From positions 1 to 64,000 of the forward strand of contig NZ_DATCTU010000044.1 in assembly GCF_036567765.1 (NCBI RefSeq): a DNA stretch of 64,000 bases, read 5' to 3'. The notes beneath the pieces are model-generated. The model did not search any database, was not told where the DNA came from, and saw only the letters and a program-made list of their open reading frames with translations. Shown here piece after piece: positions 45,288-53,895 of this stretch (the first letter of the stretch is position 1; every line of letters begins with the position of its first letter). Source of the stretch: Pseudobacteroides sp. (lineage in GTDB: Bacteria > Bacillota > Clostridia > Acetivibrionales > DSM-2933). Made by a program: the position numbers and the translations under genes.

Positions 45288-46622
45288 TTAAACAAAATTC
45301 CATACAGGACTATTTATTGTTGAATCAATCTCTTTTGCAAAATTCACTGCACCTTCAAACCCGCATAACGGATGCTTTCTTTCGTGGTTATGATCGCAAA
45401 ATGCAATTCCCAGCTTGTAAGCCAATGGTCTTTCCTTGACTCCTCCAACCAGGATGTCTGCTCCTTTTTCCTTGATAAACTTCTCAAGCTCGGCAGGGTT
45501 TGTGTCGTCAAGTATTACCGTATCACTGCTTGCCAAACTTCTTATAACCTCATACTCGTCTTTTCTCCCGGTCTGTGTCCCCACCATAACGGTTTTAATG
45601 CCCAGTTCTGCAAACTGCTTGATGAGAGAAATAGCTTTAAAGCCTCCTCCTACATAAATAGCAGCTCTTTTTCCATGCAGCCTTTCTCTGTATTGGGAAA
45701 GCTTAGCCCTTATTTTAAGCTCCTCAACAAAAACCAATTTCTTTACTCTATCTGAAGTTTCCTTATTTTCAATCATATTAGCGATATTCATTAGTGATAT
45801 TCTGGTATCCTGAATACCAAAAAAGCTTACTTTTATATATGGTATACCGTATCTTTTTTCCATTTCTTCCGCAAGAAAAGTCATAGACCCGGCACACTGA
45901 ACAATATTTAAAGATGCCTTTGGGGCATTCATTATTTCTTTATAAGTGGAATCTCCTGTAACCTTTGTAACTATGCCAATTCCCACCTGTTTCAAATACT
46001 TCGTTATAATCCATATCTCGCCTGCCAGATTGAAATCTCCCAAAAAGTTGACCCCTTGGAGCTTTTCAGACTTCGGCTCCCCCATTAGCTTTAATAACGC
46101 CCTGCAGGCTGCTTTATATCCCATTGATTTGTTTCCTGCAAATCCGCTGGACTGAACAGGTATAACCCTGATTGAATACTTTTTTTCTGCATTTTTACAA
46201 ACCGCTTCGATATCATCACCTATTACTCCAACAATACATGTTGCATAAACAAATATAAGTTTCGGTGAAAACCTTTGTACAATTTCATCAATTGCAGCTC
46301 CCAGTTTTTTCTCTCCCCCAAAAATCACATTTTCCTCTCTTAAATCAGTGGAAAAACTATTCCTGTAAGTGTCGGAACCACTGGTAAGACTCCCTCTGAT
46401 ATCCCATGTATAACTGGCACAGCCAATGGGGCCATGAACTAAATGGAACGCATCGGTTATTGGGTTTAGCACTACCCTCGCACCGCAATACACACATGCA
46501 CGCTGACTTACAGAACCTGCAACGCTGTGGGAATCACATTTTAAATTATTTTTAAATTGTGAATTACAGAATATAGACCCTTTTCTTTCTTCCAATATGT
46601 CATTGGTTAAAATATTTTCCAT
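45288..46622 (-). CDS. nifE: FeMo-cofactor scaffold subunit NifE
   Basis: The partner of NifN in the scaffold that receives NifB-co, 444 residues. Cluster-binding motifs resemble NifD: QRACVYCGARVVLNPI near 39, LVHGPIGCASYTWD near 64 and VYATCIVGVIGDDIE near 125. NIVQCAGSM replaces the NifD QCHRS segment, and the C-terminal CDHNHERKHPLCGFEG lacks the HSYDYSGPY cofactor loop of NifD. That distinguishes NifE from a second NifD. ATG 46622 has GGGG 8 nt upstream; ATG 46628 is too close. Confidence 0.94.
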   Translation of the reverse strand: MENILTNDILEERKGSIFCNSQFKNNLKCDSHSVAGSVSQRACVYCGARVVLNPITDAFHLVHGPIGCASYTWDIRGSLTSGSDTYRNSFSTDLREENVIFGGEKKLGAAIDEIVQRFSPKLIFVYATCIVGVIGDDIEAVCKNAEKKYSIRVIPVQSSGFAGNKSMGYKAACRALLKLMGEPKSEKLQGVNFLGDFNLAGEIWIITKYLKQVGIGIVTKVTGDSTYKEIMNAPKASLNIVQCAGSMTFLAEEMEKRYGIPYIKVSFFGIQDTRISLMNIANMIENKETSDRVKKLVFVEELKIRAKLSQYRERLHGKRAAIYVGGGFKAISLIKQFAELGIKTVMVGTQTGRKDEYEVIRSLASSDTVILDDTNPAELEKFIKEKGADILVGGVKERPLAYKLGIAFCDHNHERKHPLCGFEGAVNFAKEIDSTINSPVWNFV

Positions 46623-46652
46623 AGTCATCACCCCTTATTATTTTTTAAATCC

Positions 46653-46691
46653 CTAGGAAATTATGGTGTATACTGCACCACAATTTCTCAC
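46653..46691 (-). repeat. Partial copy of the dispersed palindromic element (copy 3)
   Basis: On the minus strand this reads GTGAGAAATTGTGGTGC ... ACACCATAATTTCCTAG, closely matching the 3' palindrome of the 79-bp element at 60226. The 5' hairpin module is missing. It lies between nifK and nifE. The remaining roughly 170 nt of this gap show no convincing gene. Confidence 0.75.
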
Positions 46692-46868
46692 TGATGATAC
46701 CCTGTCCTCACTTTTACCCATCTGACAGATAGGCCCATAAATGAAACCTCAATGCCCCAAAGGACCTTGACTAACGTCTTTGGTGTGTGATGCAACAGAT
46801 AAAGGTATTTTTGAAAGCGGCGTTGCGAATGCTTGGGGTAAAAGTGAGGAGTTTGGGGAGGGGTATGT

Positions 46869-48230
46869 TTACAGAATAAGCTCCAGATCTTCATCTGCCG
46901 CATCTCTGTCCTGCCTATCGAGTAATGTGTTGCTGATCATTTCAATTATTCTCATGGCACCTTTATATCCCACTATGGGTAGATAAGAATGCACGCTTCT
47001 ATCAAGTATAGGGAATCCGATCCTCGCAAAGGGGATATCTTCCGCCCGGGCTATATACTTACCGTAAGTTGTTCCCATTATAAGATCCACAGGCTCTTGT
47101 TTTATCCATTGATGCAGGGCAAAAAGATCTCCAAGTGCTTTTACCTTACCATCAATACCTGCTTCCTCCAGCATGAATTTTACTTCCCTTTCAAACGCAT
47201 CTCCAGGTGTTCCCGTCAAAACATATTTAGGAATCATTCCAAGGCTTAGAGTGAACTCGGTTAGTGCAATAACCAGATCGGGGTCACCGAATATAGCTAC
47301 CTTCTTACCATGATAATGATAATGACAATCCACCATTATATCCACCACCTGGCCTCTTTCCTCTTCAAGTTCTGCAGGAATCGGCTTACCTGTGAGCTTT
47401 GAAATTGCCATAAGCAAGTCATCTGTAGCTTTTATTCCGATTGGTGTCTTGAGCACCTTCCCCGGCACCTTGCATTTCTTTTCAAGCTCATACGCCGCTT
47501 CACTAGAAGCAAAGCTTCCCAATGCAACAGTCGCCATGGAATTGCCTGAATCAATTATTTCATCCACTGTAGTACCGCCCTTGGGATACATTTCATATTT
47601 TCCTGTCATGGGAGCATCAAGCACTCCGCTTGTATCAGGAAGCATTATATATTCCTGCCCAAAAGCCTTCATTATTCTTTTTATTTCTCTCATATCTCCG
47701 GGGTTTACAAACCCAGGCAGTATATTAATCTTTTCGTTAGGTGTCTTGCTGTTTGCTGCCAAATACTTGACCATGGCCTTTACCATGTTTGAAAATCCCG
47801 TAACATGTGAACCTTGGTAGCTTGGTGTGTTGGCATGAATAACCAGTTTCCCTTCCGGAACCTGTGCCGTCGCAACAAAGGCCGGAATATCGTCTCCTAT
47901 GGTCTCTGACAAACATGTTGTGTGTATTGCAATAATATCCGGGTTATATATCGAAAAAACATTTTTTATTGCAGTCTTTAAGTTTGTTCCTCCTCCAAAA
48001 ACCGAAGCACCCTCCGTAAATGAACTTGTTGAAGCCATCACAGGATCCCTGAAATTCCTTGTAAGGAATTTTCTGTGGTATGCACAGCAGCCTTGTGATC
48101 CGTGGCTGTGAGGAAGACATTTATGAATTCCAAGTGCTGCATACATGGCACCAACCGGCTGGCAGGTCTTTGCAGGATTTACCGTCAATGCACTTCTTTT
48201 GGAATACTCCCTAGGTGTTAAATCTAACAT
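46869..48230 (-). CDS. nifK: Nitrogenase MoFe protein beta subunit
   Basis: The beta subunit of dinitrogenase, 453 residues. It holds half of the P-cluster ligands: NPAKTCQPVGAMYAALG near 18, PHSHGSQGCCAYHRKF near 40 and HTTCLSETIGDDI near 102. The N-terminus lacks the roughly 50-residue extension of proteobacterial NifK, as in C. pasteurianum. The ribosome site GGAGG lies at the end of nifD, 8 nt before ATG, so nifD and nifK are tightly coupled for equal stoichiometry. Confidence 0.96.
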   Translation of the reverse strand: MLDLTPREYSKRSALTVNPAKTCQPVGAMYAALGIHKCLPHSHGSQGCCAYHRKFLTRNFRDPVMASTSSFTEGASVFGGGTNLKTAIKNVFSIYNPDIIAIHTTCLSETIGDDIPAFVATAQVPEGKLVIHANTPSYQGSHVTGFSNMVKAMVKYLAANSKTPNEKINILPGFVNPGDMREIKRIMKAFGQEYIMLPDTSGVLDAPMTGKYEMYPKGGTTVDEIIDSGNSMATVALGSFASSEAAYELEKKCKVPGKVLKTPIGIKATDDLLMAISKLTGKPIPAELEEERGQVVDIMVDCHYHYHGKKVAIFGDPDLVIALTEFTLSLGMIPKYVLTGTPGDAFEREVKFMLEEAGIDGKVKALGDLFALHQWIKQEPVDLIMGTTYGKYIARAEDIPFARIGFPILDRSVHSYLPIVGYKGAMRIIEMISNTLLDRQDRDAADEDLELIL

Positions 48231-48235
48231 ATCAA

Positions 48236-49831
48236 TTACCTCCCTACATAACTTCCTTCAATCATAGGCTCGGTCTTCCAAGGTGGAGTCACGAATTTCC
48301 ATGAAGGAGTAGTTAATCCCATTGTAATATCTCTTGCAAAATTCACAGCTCCTCTGAACCCTGCATAAGGACCGCTGTAATCATATGAATGAAGCTGCTT
48401 TGAGAAAATTCCTGCTTTATGTGAAATATATTTATCCTTTATACCTGAACAGAATAGATCAGGCTTTAAAATCTTAAGAAGTTCTTCAGTCTCATAGTGG
48501 TTAAGATCATCTATAACAATACTTCCATTAGCCATATCCTTCATCATGCCGGCATAGTAGTTTAAGGATATCTCATCTTTCAGTTTCTCATATCTTTCTT
48601 TTGATAAAGTTATCTTGTAATGCTCCGGATCTGGCTTGACTTCTATACTTTCAATATTTTTGCTGTCACCGTCTTCTTTTATTGTGGGCAGAACTTCTCT
48701 TCCTTCATAATCATCCCTGTGGGCAAATTCATATCCTGCAAGTATTGTCTCAATACCTAAATCCCTTAGCAAATGCTGATAGTGATGTGCTCTGGAGCCC
48801 CCAACAAACAGTGCTGCTGTTTTTCCCTGACAGAGCCTCTTATACTGATCCATTTTTTCGCTTATGTCAGACAGCTCTTCTGCAATTACAGCTTCTGTTC
48901 TAGCTGTCAGATCAGCATCATCAAAGTACTTGGCTATATCCCTTAAGCTCTTTATTGTGCTTTTTACTCCAATAAAGTTAACTTTTATCCAGTCAGTCCC
49001 ATACTTAGTATTTAGCATTTCACCTATATAGTTAATGGAACGATGACATTGTATTACATTAAGGTCAGCCTTGTGGGCACTCTTCAAATCCTCTACAGTC
49101 CCGTCACCTGTCATCATCGAAACAATCTCGTATCCTATTTTCTTAAGTATCCTCTCAAGCTCCCATCCGTCACCGCCTATGTTGTACTCACCCAGAATAT
49201 TCAGCGAATATTTGCCTACAACCTTATCTCCAGTACCGATGATATGCTTTATAAGACCGTTATTTGCAATATGATGCCCACCTGACTGGCTGACGCCCTT
49301 ATAACCTTCGCAGCTAAACGCTAGAACCTTGATTCCGTATTCTTTGGAAGCCCAGTTTGCTACGGCATTTATATCATCACCTATAAGACCTACAGGACAT
49401 GTGGAACATATCATAACGGTTTTTGGCTGGAAGATTTCAACTGCTTCAGTTATTGCTTTTCTTAGCTTTTTCTCTCCTCCAAATACAATATCGCCTTCCT
49501 GCAAATCTGTCGAGAAGCAGTAATTCAAATAATTCTGCTCATCACCTTTGGTTTTCCCCTTGTTTCTTCTGGTGCCCCAGGTATAATACCCGCATCCTAT
49601 GGGACCATGTGTTATAATCAAGGCATCTCTCAAGGGTCCTAAAACAACGCCCTTACAACCCGCATAGCAACACCCTCTATTAGTTATTATTCCTGGAATC
49701 GTTCTTGTATTGGCGGTTATGGTTTGGGGCTCCGGCTTATCTGCATTTCTAAGAAGCACATGCTCTTTACGATTTTTAAAAACACTTGCCGGGTACTGCT
49801 CAATAACTTTATCTATTTTACTTTTCATCAT
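48236..49831 (-). CDS. nifD: Nitrogenase MoFe protein alpha subunit
   Basis: The catalytic subunit that binds FeMo-cofactor, 531 residues. P-cluster region: TNRGCCYAGCKGVVLGP near 52 and ITHGPIGCGYYTWG near 74. The cofactor Cys is in NVIQCHRSINYIG and the cofactor His in KQLHSYDYSGPYAGFRG near 490. An insertion of about 50 residues (around 385-430, GREVLPTIKEDGDSKNIES onward) is the hallmark of C. pasteurianum-type NifD. Two adjacent ATG codons (49831, 49828) follow GGGAGG by 5 and 8 nt and cannot be separated. Mo rather than V or Fe type is supported by the neighbouring nifE, nifN-B, nifV and mod genes. Confidence 0.96.
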   Translation of the reverse strand: MMKSKIDKVIEQYPASVFKNRKEHVLLRNADKPEPQTITANTRTIPGIITNRGCCYAGCKGVVLGPLRDALIITHGPIGCGYYTWGTRRNKGKTKGDEQNYLNYCFSTDLQEGDIVFGGEKKLRKAITEAVEIFQPKTVMICSTCPVGLIGDDINAVANWASKEYGIKVLAFSCEGYKGVSQSGGHHIANNGLIKHIIGTGDKVVGKYSLNILGEYNIGGDGWELERILKKIGYEIVSMMTGDGTVEDLKSAHKADLNVIQCHRSINYIGEMLNTKYGTDWIKVNFIGVKSTIKSLRDIAKYFDDADLTARTEAVIAEELSDISEKMDQYKRLCQGKTAALFVGGSRAHHYQHLLRDLGIETILAGYEFAHRDDYEGREVLPTIKEDGDSKNIESIEVKPDPEHYKITLSKERYEKLKDEISLNYYAGMMKDMANGSIVIDDLNHYETEELLKILKPDLFCSGIKDKYISHKAGIFSKQLHSYDYSGPYAGFRGAVNFARDITMGLTTPSWKFVTPPWKTEPMIEGSYVGR

Positions 49832-49843
49832 GACCACCTCCCA

Positions 49844-50227
49844 TTAAATGGCTTCATTTCCTATTTCCCCAGTCCTTACTCTTATGGCATCCATGATAGG
49901 CAATACAAAAATCTTGCCGTCCCCCTGTTTGCCTTTGCTGTTTGTATTTATAATAATCTCAACTACTTTTTTTACCTGTTCATCCTCTACAACAAGGGAT
50001 ACCAGTCTTTTGGGCAGTAACCTGTGCCCCTCTGAAACAACCTCTGCCAGCATTGGTGACATGGCCTCATTTCCGCTGATTAAATTTTCGATTAACGAAT
50101 AATCTACTTTTTTATTTCCACGTCCCATAACCTTTTTACAATGCAAAGATGGAAAGTCTTCCTTCAAAAGAGCGTCTTTAGTCTTATTGATCATATCCAT
50201 TCTTATTATGGCCATTATCTCTTTCAT
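49844..50227 (-). CDS. nifI2: PII-like nitrogenase regulator NifI2
   Basis: A 127-residue GlnB-family protein. MKEIMAIIRMDMINKTKDAL forms the first strand and helix, and KVDYSLIENLI starts a longer, divergent T-loop region. VVEDEQVKKVVEIIINTNSKGKQGDGKIFVLPI is the PII C-terminal signature. In archaea and clostridia NifI1 and NifI2 form a complex that inhibits dinitrogenase when ammonium is present and is relieved by 2-oxoglutarate. Its place between nifH and nifD is the classical one. Confidence 0.93.
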   Translation of the reverse strand: MKEIMAIIRMDMINKTKDALLKEDFPSLHCKKVMGRGNKKVDYSLIENLISGNEAMSPMLAEVVSEGHRLLPKRLVSLVVEDEQVKKVVEIIINTNSKGKQGDGKIFVLPIMDAIRVRTGEIGNEAI

Positions 50228-50241
50228 AAGCTTCTCCCCCC

Positions 50242-50568
50242 TTACAGCCCACTTGATCCTGAGCTTATTGTATAGGCTTCCTCAACAGGACTTACGAAGA
50301 TTTTTCCGTCACCGAAAGCCCCTTTCTGCCCCGTCTTGGCGTTTTTCATTATCAATTTAATAACATCATCCTTGTCTTCATCTTTTATAACCATTATCAG
50401 CATTTCCTTGGGTATTTCATCATAAAATACATCCCCAACCTTAACACCTCTCTGCTTCCCTCTTCCCATAACATCTATCTTGGTTACCGCCGGAAAACCT
50501 GCATCACATAATTCCGACAATACGGTATTAACTCTCTCAGGTCTTATGATAGCTCTTACCATTAACAT
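50242..50568 (-). CDS. nifI1: PII-like nitrogenase regulator NifI1
   Basis: A 108-residue GlnB-family protein: LMVRAIIRPERVNTVLSELCDAGFPAVTK, then GRGKQRGVKVGDVFYDEIPKEML as T-loop region, and TGQKGAFGDGKIFVSPVEEAYTI as the PII signature. It acts with NifI2 in post-translational switch-off. ATG 50568 has GGAGG 8 nt upstream; the TTG at 50583 is part of that ribosome site. Confidence 0.94.
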   Translation of the reverse strand: MLMVRAIIRPERVNTVLSELCDAGFPAVTKIDVMGRGKQRGVKVGDVFYDEIPKEMLIMVIKDEDKDDVIKLIMKNAKTGQKGAFGDGKIFVSPVEEAYTISSGSSGL

Positions 50569-50630
50569 AATAAATTCCTCCAATCTATTTTAAATATCTA
50601 TGTTTAAATGTCATATCAGGTTGGTATATT

Positions 50631-51473
<843 letters not shown>

Positions 51474-51490
51474 TCAATTGTTGATTGATG

Positions 51491-51534
51491 TGGTTAGAAA
51501 TTGTGGTATTTAAATACACAGTAATTTTCTAACC
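51491..51534. repeat. Diverged copy of the dispersed palindrome in the nifH leader (copy 4)
   Basis: GGTTAGAAATTGTGGTAT and the inverse ATACACAGTAATTTTCTAACC make a long AT-rich hairpin immediately after the leader terminator, about 40 nt before nifH. Only the GAAATTGTGGT core matches the other copies. Confidence 0.5.
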
Positions 51535-51544
51535 AAAAACAAAA

Positions 51545-51579
51545 GGGCACTAAAATCATAGATTTTGATTTTAGCACCC
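51545..51579 (-). terminator. Leader terminator/attenuator of the nif operon
   Basis: On the minus-strand RNA, GGGUGCUAAAAUCA pairs with UGAUUUUAGUGCCC (two G-U wobbles), followed by UUUUGUUUUU. It lies about 80 nt downstream of the nifH promoter and about 93 nt before the nifH start, so full termination here would abolish nif expression. A second hairpin precedes it at about 51594-51622. Confidence 0.75.
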
Positions 51580-51668
51580 TGGCTTTACTCCCTACATAAA
51601 AATCATTCACGGATTTTATGCAAGTTATTTACTTTTATTGTTACTATTTACTTCTTTTGTTATTATCT

Positions 51669-51697
51669 ACTTTAACATCATTTTTATTATTTGTCAA
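51669..51697 (-). promoter_or_regulatory. nifH promoter
   Basis: Minus strand: consensus -35 TTGACA (51692-51697), a 17-bp spacer, and -10 TAAAGT (51669-51674). It gives a leader of about 210 nt. No sigma-54 GG/GC motif is visible. Confidence 0.7.
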
Positions 51698-51757
51698 TAG
51701 ATTTTTTGCAAGTTTTGTATTTTAAAATTGCATTTATTCATCCTCCGGTATATCAAA

Positions 51758-52330
51758 TCATCCCTTCGTTAATATCAAGGCTTCTGCAATATCTTTCATA
51801 GGAATCCTGTTATCCCTGCTTTTCCTCCTTATAACTTCATAAGCCGCTTCTTCAGTGTAACCGTCTTTTTGAACCAGTATCCATTTTGCCTTTTCTACTA
51901 TTTTTCTGCTTTCTAATGTTTCATTGAGCTTTTTTACCTTTCTTTCATATTCCAATATTCTGCCAAAATTCAATAGCGACATATCTATGACCTGAAGTGC
52001 AGGTTCTTCAAATACAGGCTTTGTAATATATGACAGTACCTTCTTTCCCTTTATAAATTCAATTATCTTATCGTTTTTTGTATTCATTACCACCACACAG
52101 GCTGCAAGGATTTCATCATCAATAATTTCAAGTACTTTTTTTAGTTCAGAAAAGTCATTTGTTGCTTCCACAATAATAAGGTCTGGAACATTGGTTCTTA
52201 TGCACCTTAAAAGATTTGTCGATTCCTTTAGGTAGCCAATAAAAACATGCCCGCTGCTTACAAGTATATTTTTAAATATAGTCAATGTCCGTTTATCTTC
52301 ACCTGATATGATGAATTTACTGCAATCCAT
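51758..52330 (-). CDS. ANTAR-domain antiterminator-type response regulator
   Basis: A 190-residue protein with a pseudo-receiver domain (1-125). The receiver has FIISGEDKRTL at the start and PDLIIVEATNDF where a phosphoacceptor Asp would sit, so it is probably degenerate. A coiled-coil linker leads to an ANTAR domain at about 130-188 (EKAKWILVQKDGYTEEAAYEVIRRKS and MKDIAEALI). ANTAR proteins bind paired stem-loops in nascent RNA and prevent termination. It sits directly upstream of the nif operon and both it and nifH have leader terminators, so control of nif by antitermination is the natural reading. No paired sensor kinase lies beside it. Confidence 0.88.
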   Translation of the reverse strand: MDCSKFIISGEDKRTLTIFKNILVSSGHVFIGYLKESTNLLRCIRTNVPDLIIVEATNDFSELKKVLEIIDDEILAACVVVMNTKNDKIIEFIKGKKVLSYITKPVFEEPALQVIDMSLLNFGRILEYERKVKKLNETLESRKIVEKAKWILVQKDGYTEEAAYEVIRRKSRDNRIPMKDIAEALILTKG

Positions 52331-52363
52331 ATGTTTCCCCCTCCTTGAAAAGAATGTCCTGAA

Positions 52364-52407
52364 GTCATGAGAAATTGTAGTGATGTATACACCATAATTC
52401 CCCAGAC
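52364..52407 (+). repeat. Partial copy of the dispersed palindromic element (copy 5)
   Basis: GTCATGAGAAATTGTAGTG followed by TATACACCATAATT and CCCAGAC matches the 3' half of the 79-bp element. It lies between the leader terminator and the start codon of the ANTAR gene. Confidence 0.7.
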
Positions 52408-52410
52408 ACT

Positions 52411-52453
52411 AAAAAAGGCTTTCCGTTACATATTCTATGTAACAAGAAAGCCT
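52411..52453 (-). terminator. Leader terminator of the ANTAR gene
   Basis: On the minus strand, AGGCTTTCTTGTTACAT and ATGTAACGGAAAGCCT form a long stem followed by TTTTT. It could also terminate transcripts from the alcohol dehydrogenase gene. The 5' arm overlaps an alternative hairpin described at 52449. Confidence 0.8.
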
Positions 52454-52483
52454 CTACGCCTTTCATCAACTACTCCATAGTAG
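52449..52483 (-). promoter_or_regulatory. Candidate ANTAR-type two-hairpin RNA before the leader terminator
   Basis: On the minus strand, CTAC-TATGGA-GTAG (52470-52483) and AAGGC-GTAGAG-GCTT form two small hairpins with six-base loops, each with G at loop position 4. The 3' arm of the second is the 5' arm of the terminator, so the two structures exclude each other, as in ANTAR targets. The conserved A at loop position 1 is absent. Confidence 0.45.
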
Positions 52484-52549
52484 CGAAAACAATTTTATTA
52501 TATTAAAAGTGTTGTAATAGATTTATCACTTTTAATTTATGATAAATAA

Positions 52550-52578
52550 ATATTAACATGGATTGAACTTTTTTGCAA
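52550..52578 (-). promoter_or_regulatory. Promoter of the ANTAR gene
   Basis: Minus strand: TTGCAA (52573-52578), 17-bp spacer, TAATAT (52550-52555). The implied leader of about 210 nt includes the hairpins and terminator. Confidence 0.6.
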
Positions 52579-52615
52579 GTATTCATTTTTTAAATTGCAA
52601 ATTTCTCTAGTTAAT

Positions 52616-53785
52616 TTATGAATTTGCAATCTTTAATATATTATAGACATCATTTTTGCTAAGCTTTTTGAAGTTTCCTACTGTAGCAGTATCTCCTCTG
52701 GTACATTTTGAAGCCATTTCTTCCATCCTGTCATCGGTGATTCCCAATTCTTTCATAGTGACAGGAAGCCCGATCTGTCTGAAAAAGCTTTCCAGCTTTC
52801 TAATGCCTTCGAGTGCAGTCTTTTCCTGATCTTCAAAGCAAATCTCCACATTCCAGACCCTTGATGCAAATTGGACAAACCTTTCAATATTTTGTTTATA
52901 GACATATTTCATCCATGCCGGGAAAACCACTGCCAATCCTGCACCATGTGCTACGTCATATATTCCGCTGATCTCATGCTCAATATCGTGGGAAGCCCAA
53001 TCTCCTATTCTTCCTGTGCCCAGCAAACCAAAGTGAGCAACTTTTCCTGCCCACATGATTTCTGCCCTGGCATCGTAGTCATCGGGATTTTCCAGTGCCA
53101 ATGGAACATTTCTTATGAGGGTTTTCATTGTAGCTTCACAAAGCCTGTCAGTCAGTTCAACATTTTTGGTATTGGTAAAATACCTTTCCATAATGTGTGC
53201 CATTATATCTGCAGCTCCGCAAGCTGTCTGGTAATCTGGCAAAGTATATGTCAATACCGGATTAAGTATGGAATATACCGGGCGAACCAGGTCAGAGCCC
53301 ATGCCTCTTTTGTACCATCCATCCTCGTTTGTTATTACAGAATTTGGGCTTGCTTCGCTGCCCGCTGCCGGGATAGTCAGCACTACACCTACTGGAAGAG
53401 CTTTTTCTACCGTCTTACCACTGAAAAAGTCCCAAACATCTCCCTCGTAGGGTACACCGATGGCAATAGCCTTTGCAGAGTCAATAACGCTTCCGCCTCC
53501 AACAGCTAATACAAAGTCTATACCATTGTCACGGCAGAGCTTAATCCCCTCTTTTACAAGACTTAACCTGGGGTTTGGAACTACTCCTCCAAGTTCAACA
53601 AACTCTATGCCCTCATCCTTCAGTGACTTAATTATCCTGTCATAGAGGCCGGATTTTTTAATGCTGCTTCCACCGTAATGAAGCAATACCCTTTTACTGT
53701 AAACCTTAGTAAGGAAACCCACTTGATTTTCCGTATCCTTTCCGAATACTATTCTGGTGGGGCTGTAAAACTCAAAATTCTCCAT
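52616..53785 (-). CDS. Iron-containing alcohol dehydrogenase (BdhA/YqhD-like)
   Basis: A 389-residue NAD(P)H-dependent reductase of aldehydes to alcohols (butanol or ethanol type). Motifs: VGGGSVIDSAKAIA near 95 (nucleotide binding) and the Fe ligands Asp and His in CGAADIMAHIMERYF near 195. Two further His lie in SHDIEHEISGIYDVAHGAGLAVV near 270. The fold start FYSPTRIVFGKD is typical of the BdhA group. It is monocistronic, next to but divergent in function from the nif regulator gene. The in vivo substrate is not readable from the sequence. Confidence 0.93.
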   Translation of the reverse strand: MENFEFYSPTRIVFGKDTENQVGFLTKVYSKRVLLHYGGSSIKKSGLYDRIIKSLKDEGIEFVELGGVVPNPRLSLVKEGIKLCRDNGIDFVLAVGGGSVIDSAKAIAIGVPYEGDVWDFFSGKTVEKALPVGVVLTIPAAGSEASPNSVITNEDGWYKRGMGSDLVRPVYSILNPVLTYTLPDYQTACGAADIMAHIMERYFTNTKNVELTDRLCEATMKTLIRNVPLALENPDDYDARAEIMWAGKVAHFGLLGTGRIGDWASHDIEHEISGIYDVAHGAGLAVVFPAWMKYVYKQNIERFVQFASRVWNVEICFEDQEKTALEGIRKLESFFRQIGLPVTMKELGITDDRMEEMASKCTRGDTATVGNFKKLSKNDVYNILKIANS

Positions 53786-53895
53786 GTCAATCCTCCCGGT
53801 AATTTTAGTTGATTGTTCAAATATTGATTATACTATAAGATTTCACATTTCCAGTATTATACCATAACATTTCAAAGCAGCAAATACCCTTCAAA

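Noticed and set aside
46688-46986. Two overlapping frames in the nifK-nifE gap (71 and 68 codons)
   Set aside because: The minus-strand frame has a composition unlike a gene and no ribosome site; the plus-strand frame runs into nifK antisense. I treat the gap as non-coding apart from the palindromic repeat.
48236-49831. Vanadium or iron-only nitrogenase
   Set aside because: No anfG/vnfG delta-subunit gene is present, NifD has the C. pasteurianum-type insertion, and nifE, nifN-B, nifV and molybdate transport genes accompany it.
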